64,000 nt of DNA from Streptomyces fuscichromogenes (GCF_014645815.1 NZ_BMML01000023.1:146615-210614), one strand, 5' to 3'; shown: positions 34,163-42,534, numbered from the stretch's first letter. Translations and numbers: made by a program. The notes: generated by a model not told the origin, from the sequence alone.

Positions 34163-35340
34163 CGGGCCAGGTCCTTCCAGGCGACGTCCTTGTCGGTGCG
34201 CGGCTCGGCCGGCAGGCCCAGGACGCGCTCGGCGACGATGTTCAGCAGGACCTCGCTGGTCCCGCCCTCGATGCTGTTGCCCTTGGCACGGAGGTAGCGG
34301 TAGCCGGCGTCGCGGCCGGTGAAGTCCACCAGTTCGGGCCGACGCATGGTCCAGTCGTCGTACAACAGGCCTTCCTCGCCACGGAGTTCGACCTCAAGGC
34401 CGCTGATCTCCTGGTTGAGGCGGGCGAAGGCGAGTTTCATGCCGGCGCCCTCCGGGCCGGGCTGTCCGGCGACGAGCTGCTGGCGCAGCCGTTCGGCGGT
34501 GAGCCGGGCGACCTCGGACTCGACCCAGAGCTTCAGCAGCCGCTGGTGCAGGTCGTGGGTGCGCAGTTCGGGCCGTTCGCGCCAGGTCCTGGCGACCGGG
34601 CCGATCATGCCGCCCTCGCGGGGCAGCCGCATGCCGCCGATGGCGACGCGCTCGTTGTTCAGCGTGGTCTGCGCCACCCGCCAGCCGTCGCCGATCTCGC
34701 CGAGGCGACGGGAGTCGGGGATGCGGACGTCGGTGAGGAAGACCTCGTTGAACTCGGCCTCGCCGGTGACCTGCCGCAGCGGCCGGACGTCCACGCCCGG
34801 GTCGGTCATGTCGCAGACGAAGTAGGTGATGCCCGCGTGCTTGGGCACGTTCGGGTCGGTGCGGGCGATGAGGATGGCCCAGCGGGAGTTGTGCGCGCCG
34901 GACGTCCAGACCTTCTGCCCGTTCACCACCCAGTCGTCGCCCTCACGGACGGCCCGGGTGCCCAGCGCGGCCAGGTCGGAGCCGGCGCCCGGCTCGCTGA
35001 ACAGCTGGCACCAGACCTCCTCGCCGATCCACAGCGGCCGCAGATAGCGCTGCTTCTGCTCCTCCGTGCCGTACTTGAGGATGGTCGGCGCGGCCATGCC
35101 GAGCCCGATGCCGTTGCGGCGCGAGTCGTTGTCGGGGGCGCCCGCGGCCTCCAACTCGGCGTCCACGACGACCTGGAGGGAGCGCGGGGCGCCGAGGCCG
35201 CCGAGTCCCTCCGGGTAGTGCACCCAGGCCAGCCCGGCATCGAACCGGGCCTTGAGGAAGTCGAGCTTCTCGGTCGAGGCGGGCGGGTACGCGGCCAGCA
35301 ACTCTGCTGTGCGGCGCCCCAGTTCGGCAGCGTCGGTCAT
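34159..35340 (-). CDS. Acyl-CoA dehydrogenase (alpha-type subunit of a pair)
   Basis: This 393-residue FAD enzyme has the signature QLFSEPGAGSDLA in the substrate/FAD region and the C-terminal NSIEGGTSEVLLN region. It oxidises an acyl-CoA to the enoyl-CoA. Start and stop overlap the neighbouring genes by 4 nt on each side, so it is the middle gene of a tightly coupled operon (quinone oxidoreductase, this gene, second dehydrogenase). The substrate chain or ring is unknown. Confidence 0.87.
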   Translation of the reverse strand: MTDAAELGRRTAELLAAYPPASTEKLDFLKARFDAGLAWVHYPEGLGGLGAPRSLQVVVDAELEAAGAPDNDSRRNGIGLGMAAPTILKYGTEEQKQRYLRPLWIGEEVWCQLFSEPGAGSDLAALGTRAVREGDDWVVNGQKVWTSGAHNSRWAILIARTDPNVPKHAGITYFVCDMTDPGVDVRPLRQVTGEAEFNEVFLTDVRIPDSRRLGEIGDGWRVAQTTLNNERVAIGGMRLPREGGMIGPVARTWRERPELRTHDLHQRLLKLWVESEVARLTAERLRQQLVAGQPGPEGAGMKLAFARLNQEISGLEVELRGEEGLLYDDWTMRRPELVDFTGRDAGYRYLRAKGNSIEGGTSEVLLNIVAERVLGLPAEPRTDKDVAWKDLAR

Positions 35341-36305
35341 GCTGCGGCTCCCTTCGGTACCACCGTGACGCGACCGGTGGTGACACCGTCACCGACGCGC
35401 TGCACGGCCGCCGCGGCCTCGGACAGCGGCACCCGCTCGCTCACCAGCGGCTTGATGGCTCCGCTCGCGGCCAGTTCGGTGAGCTGCTCGTGGCAGTGTG
35501 CGATCAGCTTGGGGTTCTTGGTGGCGTACAGGCCCCAGTGCAGGCCCAGGATGGAGTAGTTCTTCACCAGGGCGTGGTTGAGCGCCGGGCTCGGGATGGT
35601 GCCGCTGGCGAAGCCGACGACCACGATCCGGCCCTCGAAGGCGACGACCTTGGCCGACTGGGTGTAGGCCTCGCCGCCGACCGGGTCGAAGATCACGTCG
35701 GCGCCCCGGCCGCCGGTGGCCTCCTTCACGGCGGCGATGACGTCCTCGGCACGCCGGTCGATGACGACGTCACAGCCCAGCTCACGGGCCACCGCGACCT
35801 TGTCGGCGCCGCCCACGACACCGATGACGGTCGCCCCGGCCGCCTTGCCCAGCTGTACGGCCGCGCTGCCGACCCCGCCCGCGGCGGCGTGCACCAGCAG
35901 CGTCTCGCCGGCCTGGAGCGCCGCCCGGCGGTGCAGGCCGAACCAGCCCGTCTGGTAGCCGATGTGCAGCGCGGCGGCCTCCGCGTCGTCCAGGGCGTCC
36001 GGGGCGGGCAGCAGGGCGGCGGCGTCCGCGACCGCGTACTCGGCGAAACCGCCGTTCGGCAGCGCGGGGTTGGCGATCACCCGGCGGCCGTCCTCGGTCT
36101 CGCCGCAGATCTCCACGCCCGGGGTGAACGGCAGCGGCGGACGCACCTGGTAGTGGCCACGACACATCAGCACATCGGGGAAGTTGATGTTGGCGGCACG
36201 CACCCTGAGCAGCACCTGGCCGTCGCCGGGCGTGGGCCGCTCCACCTCCTGGAGCCGCATCACCTCGCTCGGCTCGCCGTTCTCGTGCACTTGCCATGCC
36301 TGCAT
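35337..36305 (-). CDS. Zinc-free NADPH:quinone oxidoreductase (MDR family)
   Basis: This 322-residue medium-chain reductase has VLLRVRAANINFPDVL near residue 37, the quinone-reductase signature LLVHAAAGGVGSAAVQLGKAAGATVIG (cofactor site) and no structural zinc Cys cluster. ATG 36305 follows GGAGG; the longer frame adds 20 unconserved residues. It is the first gene of the acyl-CoA dehydrogenase operon and may reduce an enoyl-CoA or quinone in the same pathway. Confidence 0.85.
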   Translation of the reverse strand: MQAWQVHENGEPSEVMRLQEVERPTPGDGQVLLRVRAANINFPDVLMCRGHYQVRPPLPFTPGVEICGETEDGRRVIANPALPNGGFAEYAVADAAALLPAPDALDDAEAAALHIGYQTGWFGLHRRAALQAGETLLVHAAAGGVGSAAVQLGKAAGATVIGVVGGADKVAVARELGCDVVIDRRAEDVIAAVKEATGGRGADVIFDPVGGEAYTQSAKVVAFEGRIVVVGFASGTIPSPALNHALVKNYSILGLHWGLYATKNPKLIAHCHEQLTELAASGAIKPLVSERVPLSEAAAAVQRVGDGVTTGRVTVVPKGAAA

Positions 36306-36368
36306 GCGGTGCCTCCACGGGACTGCGTCGACTGCGTCGTCCGACCGTCGTCTGACCGGGTCCATCGC

Positions 36369-36385
36369 ATACTAAGCGGTCGCTT
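36369..36385 (-). promoter_or_regulatory. Operon promoter with AAGCG-N2-CGCTT palindrome
   Basis: AAGCGGTCGCTT (36374-36385) is a perfect palindrome directly next to a -10-like TAGTAT (36369-36374, minus strand), about 65 nt before the first gene of the acyl-CoA dehydrogenase operon. TAAGCG/CGCTTA-type sites are typical of TetR regulators of fatty-acid genes. No TetR is adjacent, so the regulator lies elsewhere. Confidence 0.5.
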
Positions 36386-36424
36386 GCCATCGAGGGAACA
36401 ACCTCCCGGGGAACGCCGGATTCA

Positions 36425-36997
36425 TCACGCCCTCTTCGGCCGGGCCCGTACGTGCATCCGCTCCCCCTGCGGTCCGAACAGGCTGAGGAACTCCGCCGGC
36501 CCCTCCCCCGTCGACCCGAACCAGTGCGGCACCCGGGTGTCGAACTCGGCCGCCTCGCCCGCCGCCAGCACCACGTCGTGCTCGCCGAGCACCAGCCGCA
36601 GCTTCCCGGACAGCACGTACAACCACTCGTAGCCCTCGTGGGTACGCGGCTCGGGGTCGAGTTTCCGCTGCGGTTCCAGCACCTTGAAGGCCTGGAGGCC
36701 GCCGGGCTGCCGGGTGAGCGGCAGGAAGGTGCGGCCGTACCGCTCCATCGGCTTGGCCCGCACCCGGGGGTCGCCGGCCGGCGGGGCGCCGACGAGTTCG
36801 TCCAGGGGCACCTGGTGGGCCTGCGCGATCGGCAGCAGCAGCTCCAGGCTGGGCTTGCGCAGCCCGGCCTCCAGCCGGGAGAGGGTGCTGACCGAGATGC
36901 CGGTGGTCTCGGAGAGGGCGGCGAGGGTGACCTCGCGCTCCTTGCGGAGCCGGCGCAGCCGGGGGCCCACGCCTGCGAGGACGTCGTCCGTAGTCAT
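36425..36997 (-). CDS. XRE-family regulator with cupin domain
   Basis: This 190-residue regulator has an N-terminal XRE HTH (about 10-65: LRRLRKEREVTLAALSETTGISVSTLSRLEAG) and a C-terminal cupin (about 105-185: HEGYEWLYVLSGKLRLVLGEH ... FDTRVPHWF). It is divergent from the TrxR-like flavoprotein gene at 37076. A TTGACA-17-TGCAAT promoter ends so close to ATG 36997 that the mRNA is probably leaderless. It likely controls that flavoprotein and itself. The cupin would bind a small ligand. Confidence 0.88.
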   Translation of the reverse strand: MTTDDVLAGVGPRLRRLRKEREVTLAALSETTGISVSTLSRLEAGLRKPSLELLLPIAQAHQVPLDELVGAPPAGDPRVRAKPMERYGRTFLPLTRQPGGLQAFKVLEPQRKLDPEPRTHEGYEWLYVLSGKLRLVLGEHDVVLAAGEAAEFDTRVPHWFGSTGEGPAEFLSLFGPQGERMHVRARPKRA

Positions 36998-37003
36998 GCC
37001 TGC

Positions 37004-37032
37004 ATTGCAGTTTCGGCAAAGACGTTTGTCAA
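37004..37032 (-). promoter_or_regulatory. Promoter for a leaderless regulator mRNA
   Basis: TTGACA (37027-37032), 17 nt and TGCAAT (37004-37009) on the minus strand place the transcription start at about 36997, the A of the regulator ATG. No ribosome site is needed. Confidence 0.55.
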
Positions 37033-37075
37033 TCCGGCAGCGGTCGGGCGACTCTCGGCCGCGGAGGTGGTCACC

Positions 37076-38011
37076 ATGACCGATACGTACGAGGTGGTCG
37101 TCGTCGGAGGCGGCGCGGCCGGGCTCTCCGCCGCGCTGGTCCTGGGCCGGGCCCGGCGCCGCACCCTGGTCGTCGACGCGGGCGAGCCGCGCAACGCCCC
37201 GGCGGCACACATGCAGGGCTTCCTGTCGCGGGACAGTATGCCGCCGGCGGAGTTCCTGGCCGTGGGCCGGGAGGAGATCGCCCGGTACGGCGTGGAGCTG
37301 GTCCGGGACCGGGTGGTGGGCGCGACCGGGGACGACGGCTTCACGGTCGCGCTGGCGAGCGGCCGGACCGTCCACGGCAGGCACCTGGTCGTGGCGACCG
37401 GCCTGAAGGACGAGCTCCCGCCCGTCCCGGGAGTGGCCGAACGCTTCGGCCGGGATGTGCTGCACTGCCCGTACTGCCATGGCTGGGAGGTCCGCGACCA
37501 GGCGTTCGGTGTGCTGGCCACGACCCCGATGAGCGTGCACCAGGCGCTGATGGTCACCCAGTGGTCCAAGGACGTGGCCCTCTTCCTGCACCAGGTGGCG
37601 GAGGCCGACCTCACCGACGACGACGTGCGCCGGCTGGCCGCCGCCGGGGTACGGGTGGTGCCCGGCGAGGTCGCGGGACTGCGGATCGAGCACGACCGGC
37701 TGACGGGCGTACGCCTCGCGGACGGGCACGTGCACGAGCGGGAGGCGCTGTTCGTCGCCCCGCGCCCGGTCCCGCGGAACGACCTGCTGGTCGCGCTGGG
37801 CGCGGAGCTCGCCGGCACCCCCTTCGGCAGCTATCCCGTGATCGACGAACGGGGCCTGACGACCGTGCCCGGCCTGTGGGCGGCCGGCAACGCGAGCGGA
37901 TTCGCCGAACAGGTGATCAACGCGGCAAGCCGCGGCTACCGGGCCGGCGCCGCGATCAACGGCGAGCTGCTCTTCGCGGACCTGGACGCGGCCCCCGCGG
38001 CGCGGGCGTAG
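37076..38011 (+). CDS. Thioredoxin reductase-like FAD/NAD(P) oxidoreductase
   Basis: This 311-residue flavoprotein has the N-terminal FAD motif VVVGGGAAGLSAALVLGRA, a CPYCHGWE disulfide motif near residue 128 (CxxC, as in thioredoxin reductase-like enzymes) and the C-terminal FAD motif GLWAAGNASGFAEQVINAASRG. The second dinucleotide site is degenerate (FGVLATTPMS), so NADPH use is uncertain. Relatives include the bacterial TrxR-like proteins that make disulfides in natural products. GGAGG precedes ATG 37076. It is divergent from the XRE-cupin regulator, its likely controller. Confidence 0.85.
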   Translation: MTDTYEVVVVGGGAAGLSAALVLGRARRRTLVVDAGEPRNAPAAHMQGFLSRDSMPPAEFLAVGREEIARYGVELVRDRVVGATGDDGFTVALASGRTVHGRHLVVATGLKDELPPVPGVAERFGRDVLHCPYCHGWEVRDQAFGVLATTPMSVHQALMVTQWSKDVALFLHQVAEADLTDDDVRRLAAAGVRVVPGEVAGLRIEHDRLTGVRLADGHVHEREALFVAPRPVPRNDLLVALGAELAGTPFGSYPVIDERGLTTVPGLWAAGNASGFAEQVINAASRGYRAGAAINGELLFADLDAAPAARA

Positions 38012-38100
38012 CCGGTCCGGGCGAGCGCGGACCACGACGACGGTGCGCGGGCCACGCGGGAACGGACCACGCCGACGATGCCCGAGCAAACCGACGACGA

Positions 38101-38305
38101 CCGCACCGCCGCGGTCCGGACGCGCCCACTGCGGTCCGGACGCGCCCGCTGCCGTACGGTCCGGCGCCCGCGGCCGTGTGGCCCGACGCGCCCACAGCCA
38201 TATGGTCCGGCGCCGACCGCCGTGTAGCCCGGCACACCCACAGCCATATGGTCCGCGCCCGCTGTCACGCGGTCCGGTGCGCCCGCTGCCGTGTGGGCCC
38301 GGCCC
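38101..38305. repeat. Degenerate 20-25-bp tandem repeats before the DNA ligase gene
   Basis: About nine imperfect units share CGCGCCC-N-CnGCCnTnTGGTCCGG. The 19-mer CCCACAGCCATATGGTCCG occurs exactly at 38191-38209 and 38237-38255. The array fills most of the 314-bp gap between the flavoprotein and ligase genes. I see no gene in it and no clear promoter. Confidence 0.75.
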
Positions 38306-38325
38306 GCCCGTTGCACCATGGCTGC

Positions 38326-39864
38326 ATGCTGCTGAGTCGGCTTGTCGACGTGTCCCGGGAGATTGCCGCCACCGCGGCCCGGTCCCGGAAGACCGCGCTG
38401 CTCGCGGGGCTCTTCCGGGAGGCGGACCCCGACGACGTGCCGGTCGTCATCCCCTATCTGGCCGGGCGGCTCCCGCAGGGACGGCTCGGTGTCGGCTGGA
38501 AGGTGCTGGGCCGGTCCGTGCCGCCGGCCGCCGCGCCGTCCCTCACCGTCCGGGGCGTCGACGCCCTGCTGACCGAGCTGGGCGAGGTCTCCGGACCCGG
38601 CTCGCAGGCCGAACGGGTGAGGATCGCGGGCGAGTTGATGGGCGCGGCGACGGCGGACGAGCAACGCTTCCTGCTGGGGCTGATCACCGGGGAGGTACGG
38701 CAGGGCGCCCTGGACGCGGTCGCCGTCGAGGGGCTCGCGCAGGCGACCGGCGCGGACCCGGCCGCCGTCCGCCGGGCGGTGATGCTCGCCGGGTCCCTCC
38801 AGACGGTGGCCGAGGCGCTGTTGGCGGACGGCCCGCCCGCCCTGGACCGCTTCCGGCTCACCGTCGGCCGCCCGGTGCTGCCGATGCTGGCGCACACCGC
38901 ATCCTCGGTCGCCGAGGCGGTGGCGAAGCTGGGCGCGTGCGTGGCCGAGGAGAAGCTGGACGGCATCCGGGTCCAGGTCCACCGGGACGGCGACACGGTG
39001 CGGATCTTCACCCGGACGCTGGACGACATCACCGACCGGCTTCCGGAAGTGGTGGCCGCCGCACGGGAGTTGCGCGGCGAGCGATTCGTCCTGGACGGCG
39101 AGGTGATCTCCTTCGACACGGCCGGCCGCCCCCGCTCCTTCCAGGAGACGGCGGGCCGGGTCGGCTCCCGTACGGACGTGGCGAAGGCGGCGCGGGAGGT
39201 GCCGGTCTCCCCGGTGTTCTTCGACGCGCTCTCCGTCGACGGCCGCGACCTGCTCGACCTCCCCTTCGCCGAACGGCACGCGGAACTGGCCCGGCTGGTC
39301 CCCGAACCGATGCGGGTGCGCCGGGCACCGGTGTCCGGGCCGGACGGCACCGCGGGCGCCGAGGAGTTCCTCGCGGCCACCCTGGACCGCGGCCACGAAG
39401 GTGTGGTCGTCAAGGCTCTCGACGCCCCTTACAGCGCCGGCCGCCGGGGCGCCTCCTGGCTGAAGGTGAAACCCGTCCACACCCTGGACCTGGTCGTGCT
39501 GGCCGCCGAATGGGGCCACGGCCGCCGCACCGGCAGGCTCTCCAACCTCCACCTCGGCGCCCGCGACCCGGACGGCGGCTTCGCGATGCTCGGCAAGACC
39601 TTCAAAGGTCTCACCGACGCGATGCTGGAGTGGCAGACCGCCCGCCTCCAGGAGCTGGCGGTCTCGGACGACGGCCGGGTGGTGACGGTACGCCCCGAAC
39701 TCGTCGTCGAGATCGCCTACGACGGCCTGCAGCGCTCCTCCCGCTACCCGGCCGGCGTCACCCTCCGCTTCGCCCGGGTGGTCCGCCACCGCGGGGACAA
39801 GCGGCCGGAGGAGGCCGATACGGTGGAGACCCTGCTGGCCGCGCACCCGGAGGTACGGCCTTGA
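38326..39864 (+). CDS. ATP-dependent DNA ligase
   Basis: This 512-residue ligase has an N-terminal DNA-binding domain (about 1-190), the nucleotidyltransferase core with the adenylated Lys in EEKLDGIRVQ near residue 211, later motifs FVLDGEVIS, HEGVVVKALDAPY and SWLKVKP, and a C-terminal OB fold. It seals DNA nicks with ATP; bacteria also have the essential NAD ligase, so this is an accessory repair enzyme. The length matches other Streptomyces ATP-dependent ligases. ATG 38326 lacks a clear ribosome site. The Nudix gene starts inside its stop codon. Confidence 0.9.
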   Translation: MLLSRLVDVSREIAATAARSRKTALLAGLFREADPDDVPVVIPYLAGRLPQGRLGVGWKVLGRSVPPAAAPSLTVRGVDALLTELGEVSGPGSQAERVRIAGELMGAATADEQRFLLGLITGEVRQGALDAVAVEGLAQATGADPAAVRRAVMLAGSLQTVAEALLADGPPALDRFRLTVGRPVLPMLAHTASSVAEAVAKLGACVAEEKLDGIRVQVHRDGDTVRIFTRTLDDITDRLPEVVAAARELRGERFVLDGEVISFDTAGRPRSFQETAGRVGSRTDVAKAAREVPVSPVFFDALSVDGRDLLDLPFAERHAELARLVPEPMRVRRAPVSGPDGTAGAEEFLAATLDRGHEGVVVKALDAPYSAGRRGASWLKVKPVHTLDLVVLAAEWGHGRRTGRLSNLHLGARDPDGGFAMLGKTFKGLTDAMLEWQTARLQELAVSDDGRVVTVRPELVVEIAYDGLQRSSRYPAGVTLRFARVVRHRGDKRPEEADTVETLLAAHPEVRP

Positions 39865-40328
39865 CCGAGCCGAAGCGAAGCGCCGGACTGCTGTTGTTCC
39901 GGCATACCGGCGAGGGCCTTGAGGTGTTGCTCGGCCATATGGGCGGGCCGTACTTCGCGAAGAAGGACGCGGGGGCGTGGACCGTCCCCAAGGGCGAGTA
40001 CGAGCCCGACGAGACCGCCTGGGAGGCGGCCCGGCGCGAGTTCCAGGAGGAGCTGGGCCTGCCGCCGCCGGACGGCGAGGCGATCGGGCTGGGCGAGGTC
40101 CGGCAGACCAACGGCAAGATCGTGACGGCGTGGGCGATCGAGGCGGACCTGGATCCGGCCGCGATCGAGCCCGGCACCTTCACGATGGAGTGGCCGCCGA
40201 GGTCGGGCCGGATCCAGGAGTTCCCCGAGCTGGACCGGGTGGCCTGGCTGACCCCCGACCGGGCCCGCGAGCTGATCGTCAGGGCCCAGGCCGCGTTTGT
40301 GGACCGGCTGGCCGAGCACTCGGGCTGA
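39861..40328 (+). CDS. Nudix hydrolase coupled to the DNA ligase
   Basis: This 155-residue Nudix protein has the box GEYEPDETAWEAARREFQEELGL, with a visible REF-QEEL core. The start is TTG 39861, overlapping the ligase TGA (TTGA), with GGAGG at 39849-39853. The family hydrolyses nucleoside diphosphates linked to another moiety, such as 8-oxo-dGTP or diadenosine polyphosphates. Translational coupling to a ligase suggests a joint role in DNA repair or nucleotide clean-up. The substrate is not known. Confidence 0.88.
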   Translation: MTEPKRSAGLLLFRHTGEGLEVLLGHMGGPYFAKKDAGAWTVPKGEYEPDETAWEAARREFQEELGLPPPDGEAIGLGEVRQTNGKIVTAWAIEADLDPAAIEPGTFTMEWPPRSGRIQEFPELDRVAWLTPDRARELIVRAQAAFVDRLAEHSG

Positions 40329-40403
40329 ACGGAGCCTCCTACGTTGCGATCGGCCCGGCCGCGCGGGAAGGTCGTAGCAAGCCCGCTCCCAGGGAGGTCA
40401 GCC

Positions 40404-41789
40404 ATGCCCATCGCGACGGTCAACCCGGCGAACGGCGAGACGCTCGAAACGTTCGAGGCCATGGACGAGGACGAGCTCGAACGCCGGCTCGAACTCGCCG
40501 AGGCGACGTTCCGCACGTACCGCAGGAGCGCCTTCGCCGAGCGCGCCCGGCTGCTGCACGGGGCCGCCGACCTGCTGGACGCGGACCTGGACGACATCGC
40601 CCGCACCATGACCACCGAGATGGGCAAGCCGATCAAGCAGGCCCGCGCGGAGGCCGCCAAGTGCGCGAAGGCGATGCGCTGGTACGCCGACCACGCCGCG
40701 GAGCTGCTGGCCGACGAGGAGCCGGCGGAGACGGACGTGAAGGACTCGGGGGCGTCCCGGGTACGGGTGCGCTACCGCCCGATCGGGCCGGTGCTCGCCG
40801 TGATGCCGTGGAACTTCCCGCTCTGGCAGGTGGTCCGCTTCGCCGCGCCCGCGCTGATGGCGGGCAACGTGGGCCTGCTCAAGCACGCCTCCAACGTCCC
40901 GCAGACCGCCCTGTACCTGGAGGACCTGTTCCACCGGGCGGGCTTCCCGGAGGGCTGCTTCCAGACCCTGCTGATCGGCTCCGGCGCGGTCGACGACGTC
41001 CTGCGCGACGAGCGGGTGAGGGCGGCGACGCTCACCGGCAGCGAGCCCGCGGGCCGCGCGGTCGCCTCCACCGCCGGGGAGATGATCAAGAAGACGGTGC
41101 TGGAACTGGGCGGCAGCGACCCCTTCGTGGTGATGCCCTCCGCGGACATCGACCGGGCCGCGCGGATCGCGGTGACGGCGCGGGTGCAGAACAACGGGCA
41201 GTCGTGCATCGCCGCGAAGCGGTTCATCGTGCACGCGGACGTCTACGACGCGTTCGCCGAACGGTTCGTGGCGGGGATGGCGGCGCTGCGGACCGGCGAC
41301 CCGATGGACGAGGGGACGGACGTCGGGCCGCTCGCGAGCGAGCAGGGGCGGAAGGATCTGGAGGAGCTGGTCGAGGACGCGAGGCGGTCGGGCGCCGAGG
41401 TGCTGTGCGGCGGGGAGCGGCCGGACGGGCCCGGCTGGTTCTATCCGCCGACCGTGCTGGCCGGGATCCACCGCGACATGCGCATCCACCGCGAGGAGGC
41501 GTTCGGGCCGGTGGCCACGCTGTACCGGGCCGGTGACCTGGACGAGGCGGTCCTCATCGCCAACGACTCGCCCTTCGGGCTGAGTTCGAACGTGTGGACG
41601 CGGGACGAGGCCGAGGTGGACCGGTTCGTACGGGACCTGGAGGCCGGCGGCGTCTTCGTCAACGGCATGACCGCCTCCCACCCGGCGTTTCCCTTCGGCG
41701 GTGTGAAGCGGTCCGGATACGGCCGTGAGCTGTCCGGGCACGGAATCCGGGAGTTCTGCAACATCACCACCGTTTGGCAGGGTGCGTGA
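40404..41789 (+). CDS. gabD1: NADP-dependent succinate-semialdehyde dehydrogenase
   Basis: This 461-residue aldehyde dehydrogenase has VMPWNFPLWQV, LTGSEPAGRAV, the general base in LELGGSDPF and the catalytic Cys in NNGQSCIAAKRFI. It is close to the GabD1-type succinic-semialdehyde dehydrogenases of actinobacteria, which take succinate semialdehyde to succinate in GABA breakdown. GGGAGG precedes ATG 40404. It is unrelated in sequence detail to the longer paralogue at 3344 and has no TetR operator. Aldehyde choice cannot be fixed from sequence. Confidence 0.87.
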   Translation: MPIATVNPANGETLETFEAMDEDELERRLELAEATFRTYRRSAFAERARLLHGAADLLDADLDDIARTMTTEMGKPIKQARAEAAKCAKAMRWYADHAAELLADEEPAETDVKDSGASRVRVRYRPIGPVLAVMPWNFPLWQVVRFAAPALMAGNVGLLKHASNVPQTALYLEDLFHRAGFPEGCFQTLLIGSGAVDDVLRDERVRAATLTGSEPAGRAVASTAGEMIKKTVLELGGSDPFVVMPSADIDRAARIAVTARVQNNGQSCIAAKRFIVHADVYDAFAERFVAGMAALRTGDPMDEGTDVGPLASEQGRKDLEELVEDARRSGAEVLCGGERPDGPGWFYPPTVLAGIHRDMRIHREEAFGPVATLYRAGDLDEAVLIANDSPFGLSSNVWTRDEAEVDRFVRDLEAGGVFVNGMTASHPAFPFGGVKRSGYGRELSGHGIREFCNITTVWQGA

Positions 41790-41814
41790 GGGTTGCACGG
41801 CTACGATCCCGGGT

Positions 41815-42045
41815 GTGAACCGCGAAGTGACTCTGCCCCTGATCGTCGACGACCGCGGTACCTTGCAGGTGGCCGCGGCCGACGTGAGTAAGTTGTTGCG
41901 GACGCTGGGGGCGCGGTGGCTGCGGCTGGTGGAGGCCGACGAGGGCGGGCTGGACGAGGACACGGTGGCCGCGCTGACGATCGAGCTCGCGAAGCTCGCC
42001 GACCGGATCGACGTGGCCTGTATCGCCCACAGCAGTGGGGAGTAG
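41815..42045 (+). CDS. Small conserved protein (DUF6213-like)
   Basis: This 76-residue protein (VNREVTLPLIVDDRGTLQVAAADVSKLL...) is of a type I recall as DUF6213 in Streptomyces. It has no signal peptide or membrane helix, and the predicted fold is mixed alpha/beta. GTG 41815 starts it; no good ribosome site is visible, and a leaderless or coupled mRNA is possible. It follows gabD1 by 25 nt. The function is unknown. Confidence 0.65.
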   Translation: MNREVTLPLIVDDRGTLQVAAADVSKLLRTLGARWLRLVEADEGGLDEDTVAALTIELAKLADRIDVACIAHSSGE

Positions 42046-42075
42046 CGGTCGTTCGGCGGGTGCGGGTGAGTGGGG

Positions 42076-42106
42076 GTTGCTCGCGCAGTTCCCCGCGCCC
42101 CTGAAG
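42076..42106. repeat. Streptomyces intergenic repeat, copy 1
   Basis: GTTGCTCGCGCAGTTCCCCG followed by CGCCCCTGAAG. The same core is found inverted at 45585 and 53985 and direct at 47731 and 51723. Confidence 0.75.
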
Positions 42107-42117
42107 GACAGGCCAGT

Positions 42118-42534
42118 TCACCTGGGCGCGCCCCAGAACATCTGCTCGTGTGCCTGGGCGTAGTGCGTGCGCGGTCCCAGTGCGAGGGTCGCGTCCGTCG
42201 GGTCGGCGTTGAGGGCGAGCCAGGAGTTGTACGCCGGGTACGCCTGGCGGCCCGGCAGGGGCTCGTACGCCCGCAGGCGCTCTTCGTCCACCGCACACGC
42301 CGCGGTGAACACGCCCAGCCGCTCTGCCGCCGGTTGCTCGGTGGCGCGCTGCGCCAGATGCAGGAACGCGCGTGAGTCGGCGGGGACCACCCGGTGTTGT
42401 TCCAGGGCAGGAGCGGCGAGGGTCTCCAGGCTCGCCCGGCCGCCGGCGACGAGAGGGACTCACGGGTCGGCGTTCGAGTCCGGGGCAAGCTCTGACCTGG
42501 TCGTTCTCAGGATTTCCGCGGCCGTGCCGGGCAT
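42118..42534 (-). pseudogene. TenA-like gene broken by an in-frame TGA
   Basis: From ATG 42534 (GGAGGG upstream) one frame reads MPGTAAEILRTTRSELAP, then a TGA at 42460-42462 (codon 25), then VPLVAGGRASLETLAAPALEQHRVVPADSRAFLHLA... and ...AYEPLPGRQAYPAY to a stop at 42118. Both sides of the stop match the actinobacterial TenA/PqqC-like helical proteins. The protein also looks shortened in the middle and at the C-terminus (about 138 codons against well over 200). It is therefore a decayed gene. It is divergent from the rppA cluster. Confidence 0.7.

Noticed and set aside
38101..38305. A CRISPR array in the repeats before the ligase
   Set aside because: The units are degenerate and contiguous, without spacers, and no cas gene is present.
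37936..39846. A minus-strand open frame opposite the DNA ligase
   Set aside because: The plus strand carries all ligase motifs; the minus frame has none.
42460..42462. Selenocysteine at the TGA in the TenA-like gene
   Set aside because: No SECIS-like element is seen, the family has no Sec, and the gene is also shortened elsewhere.
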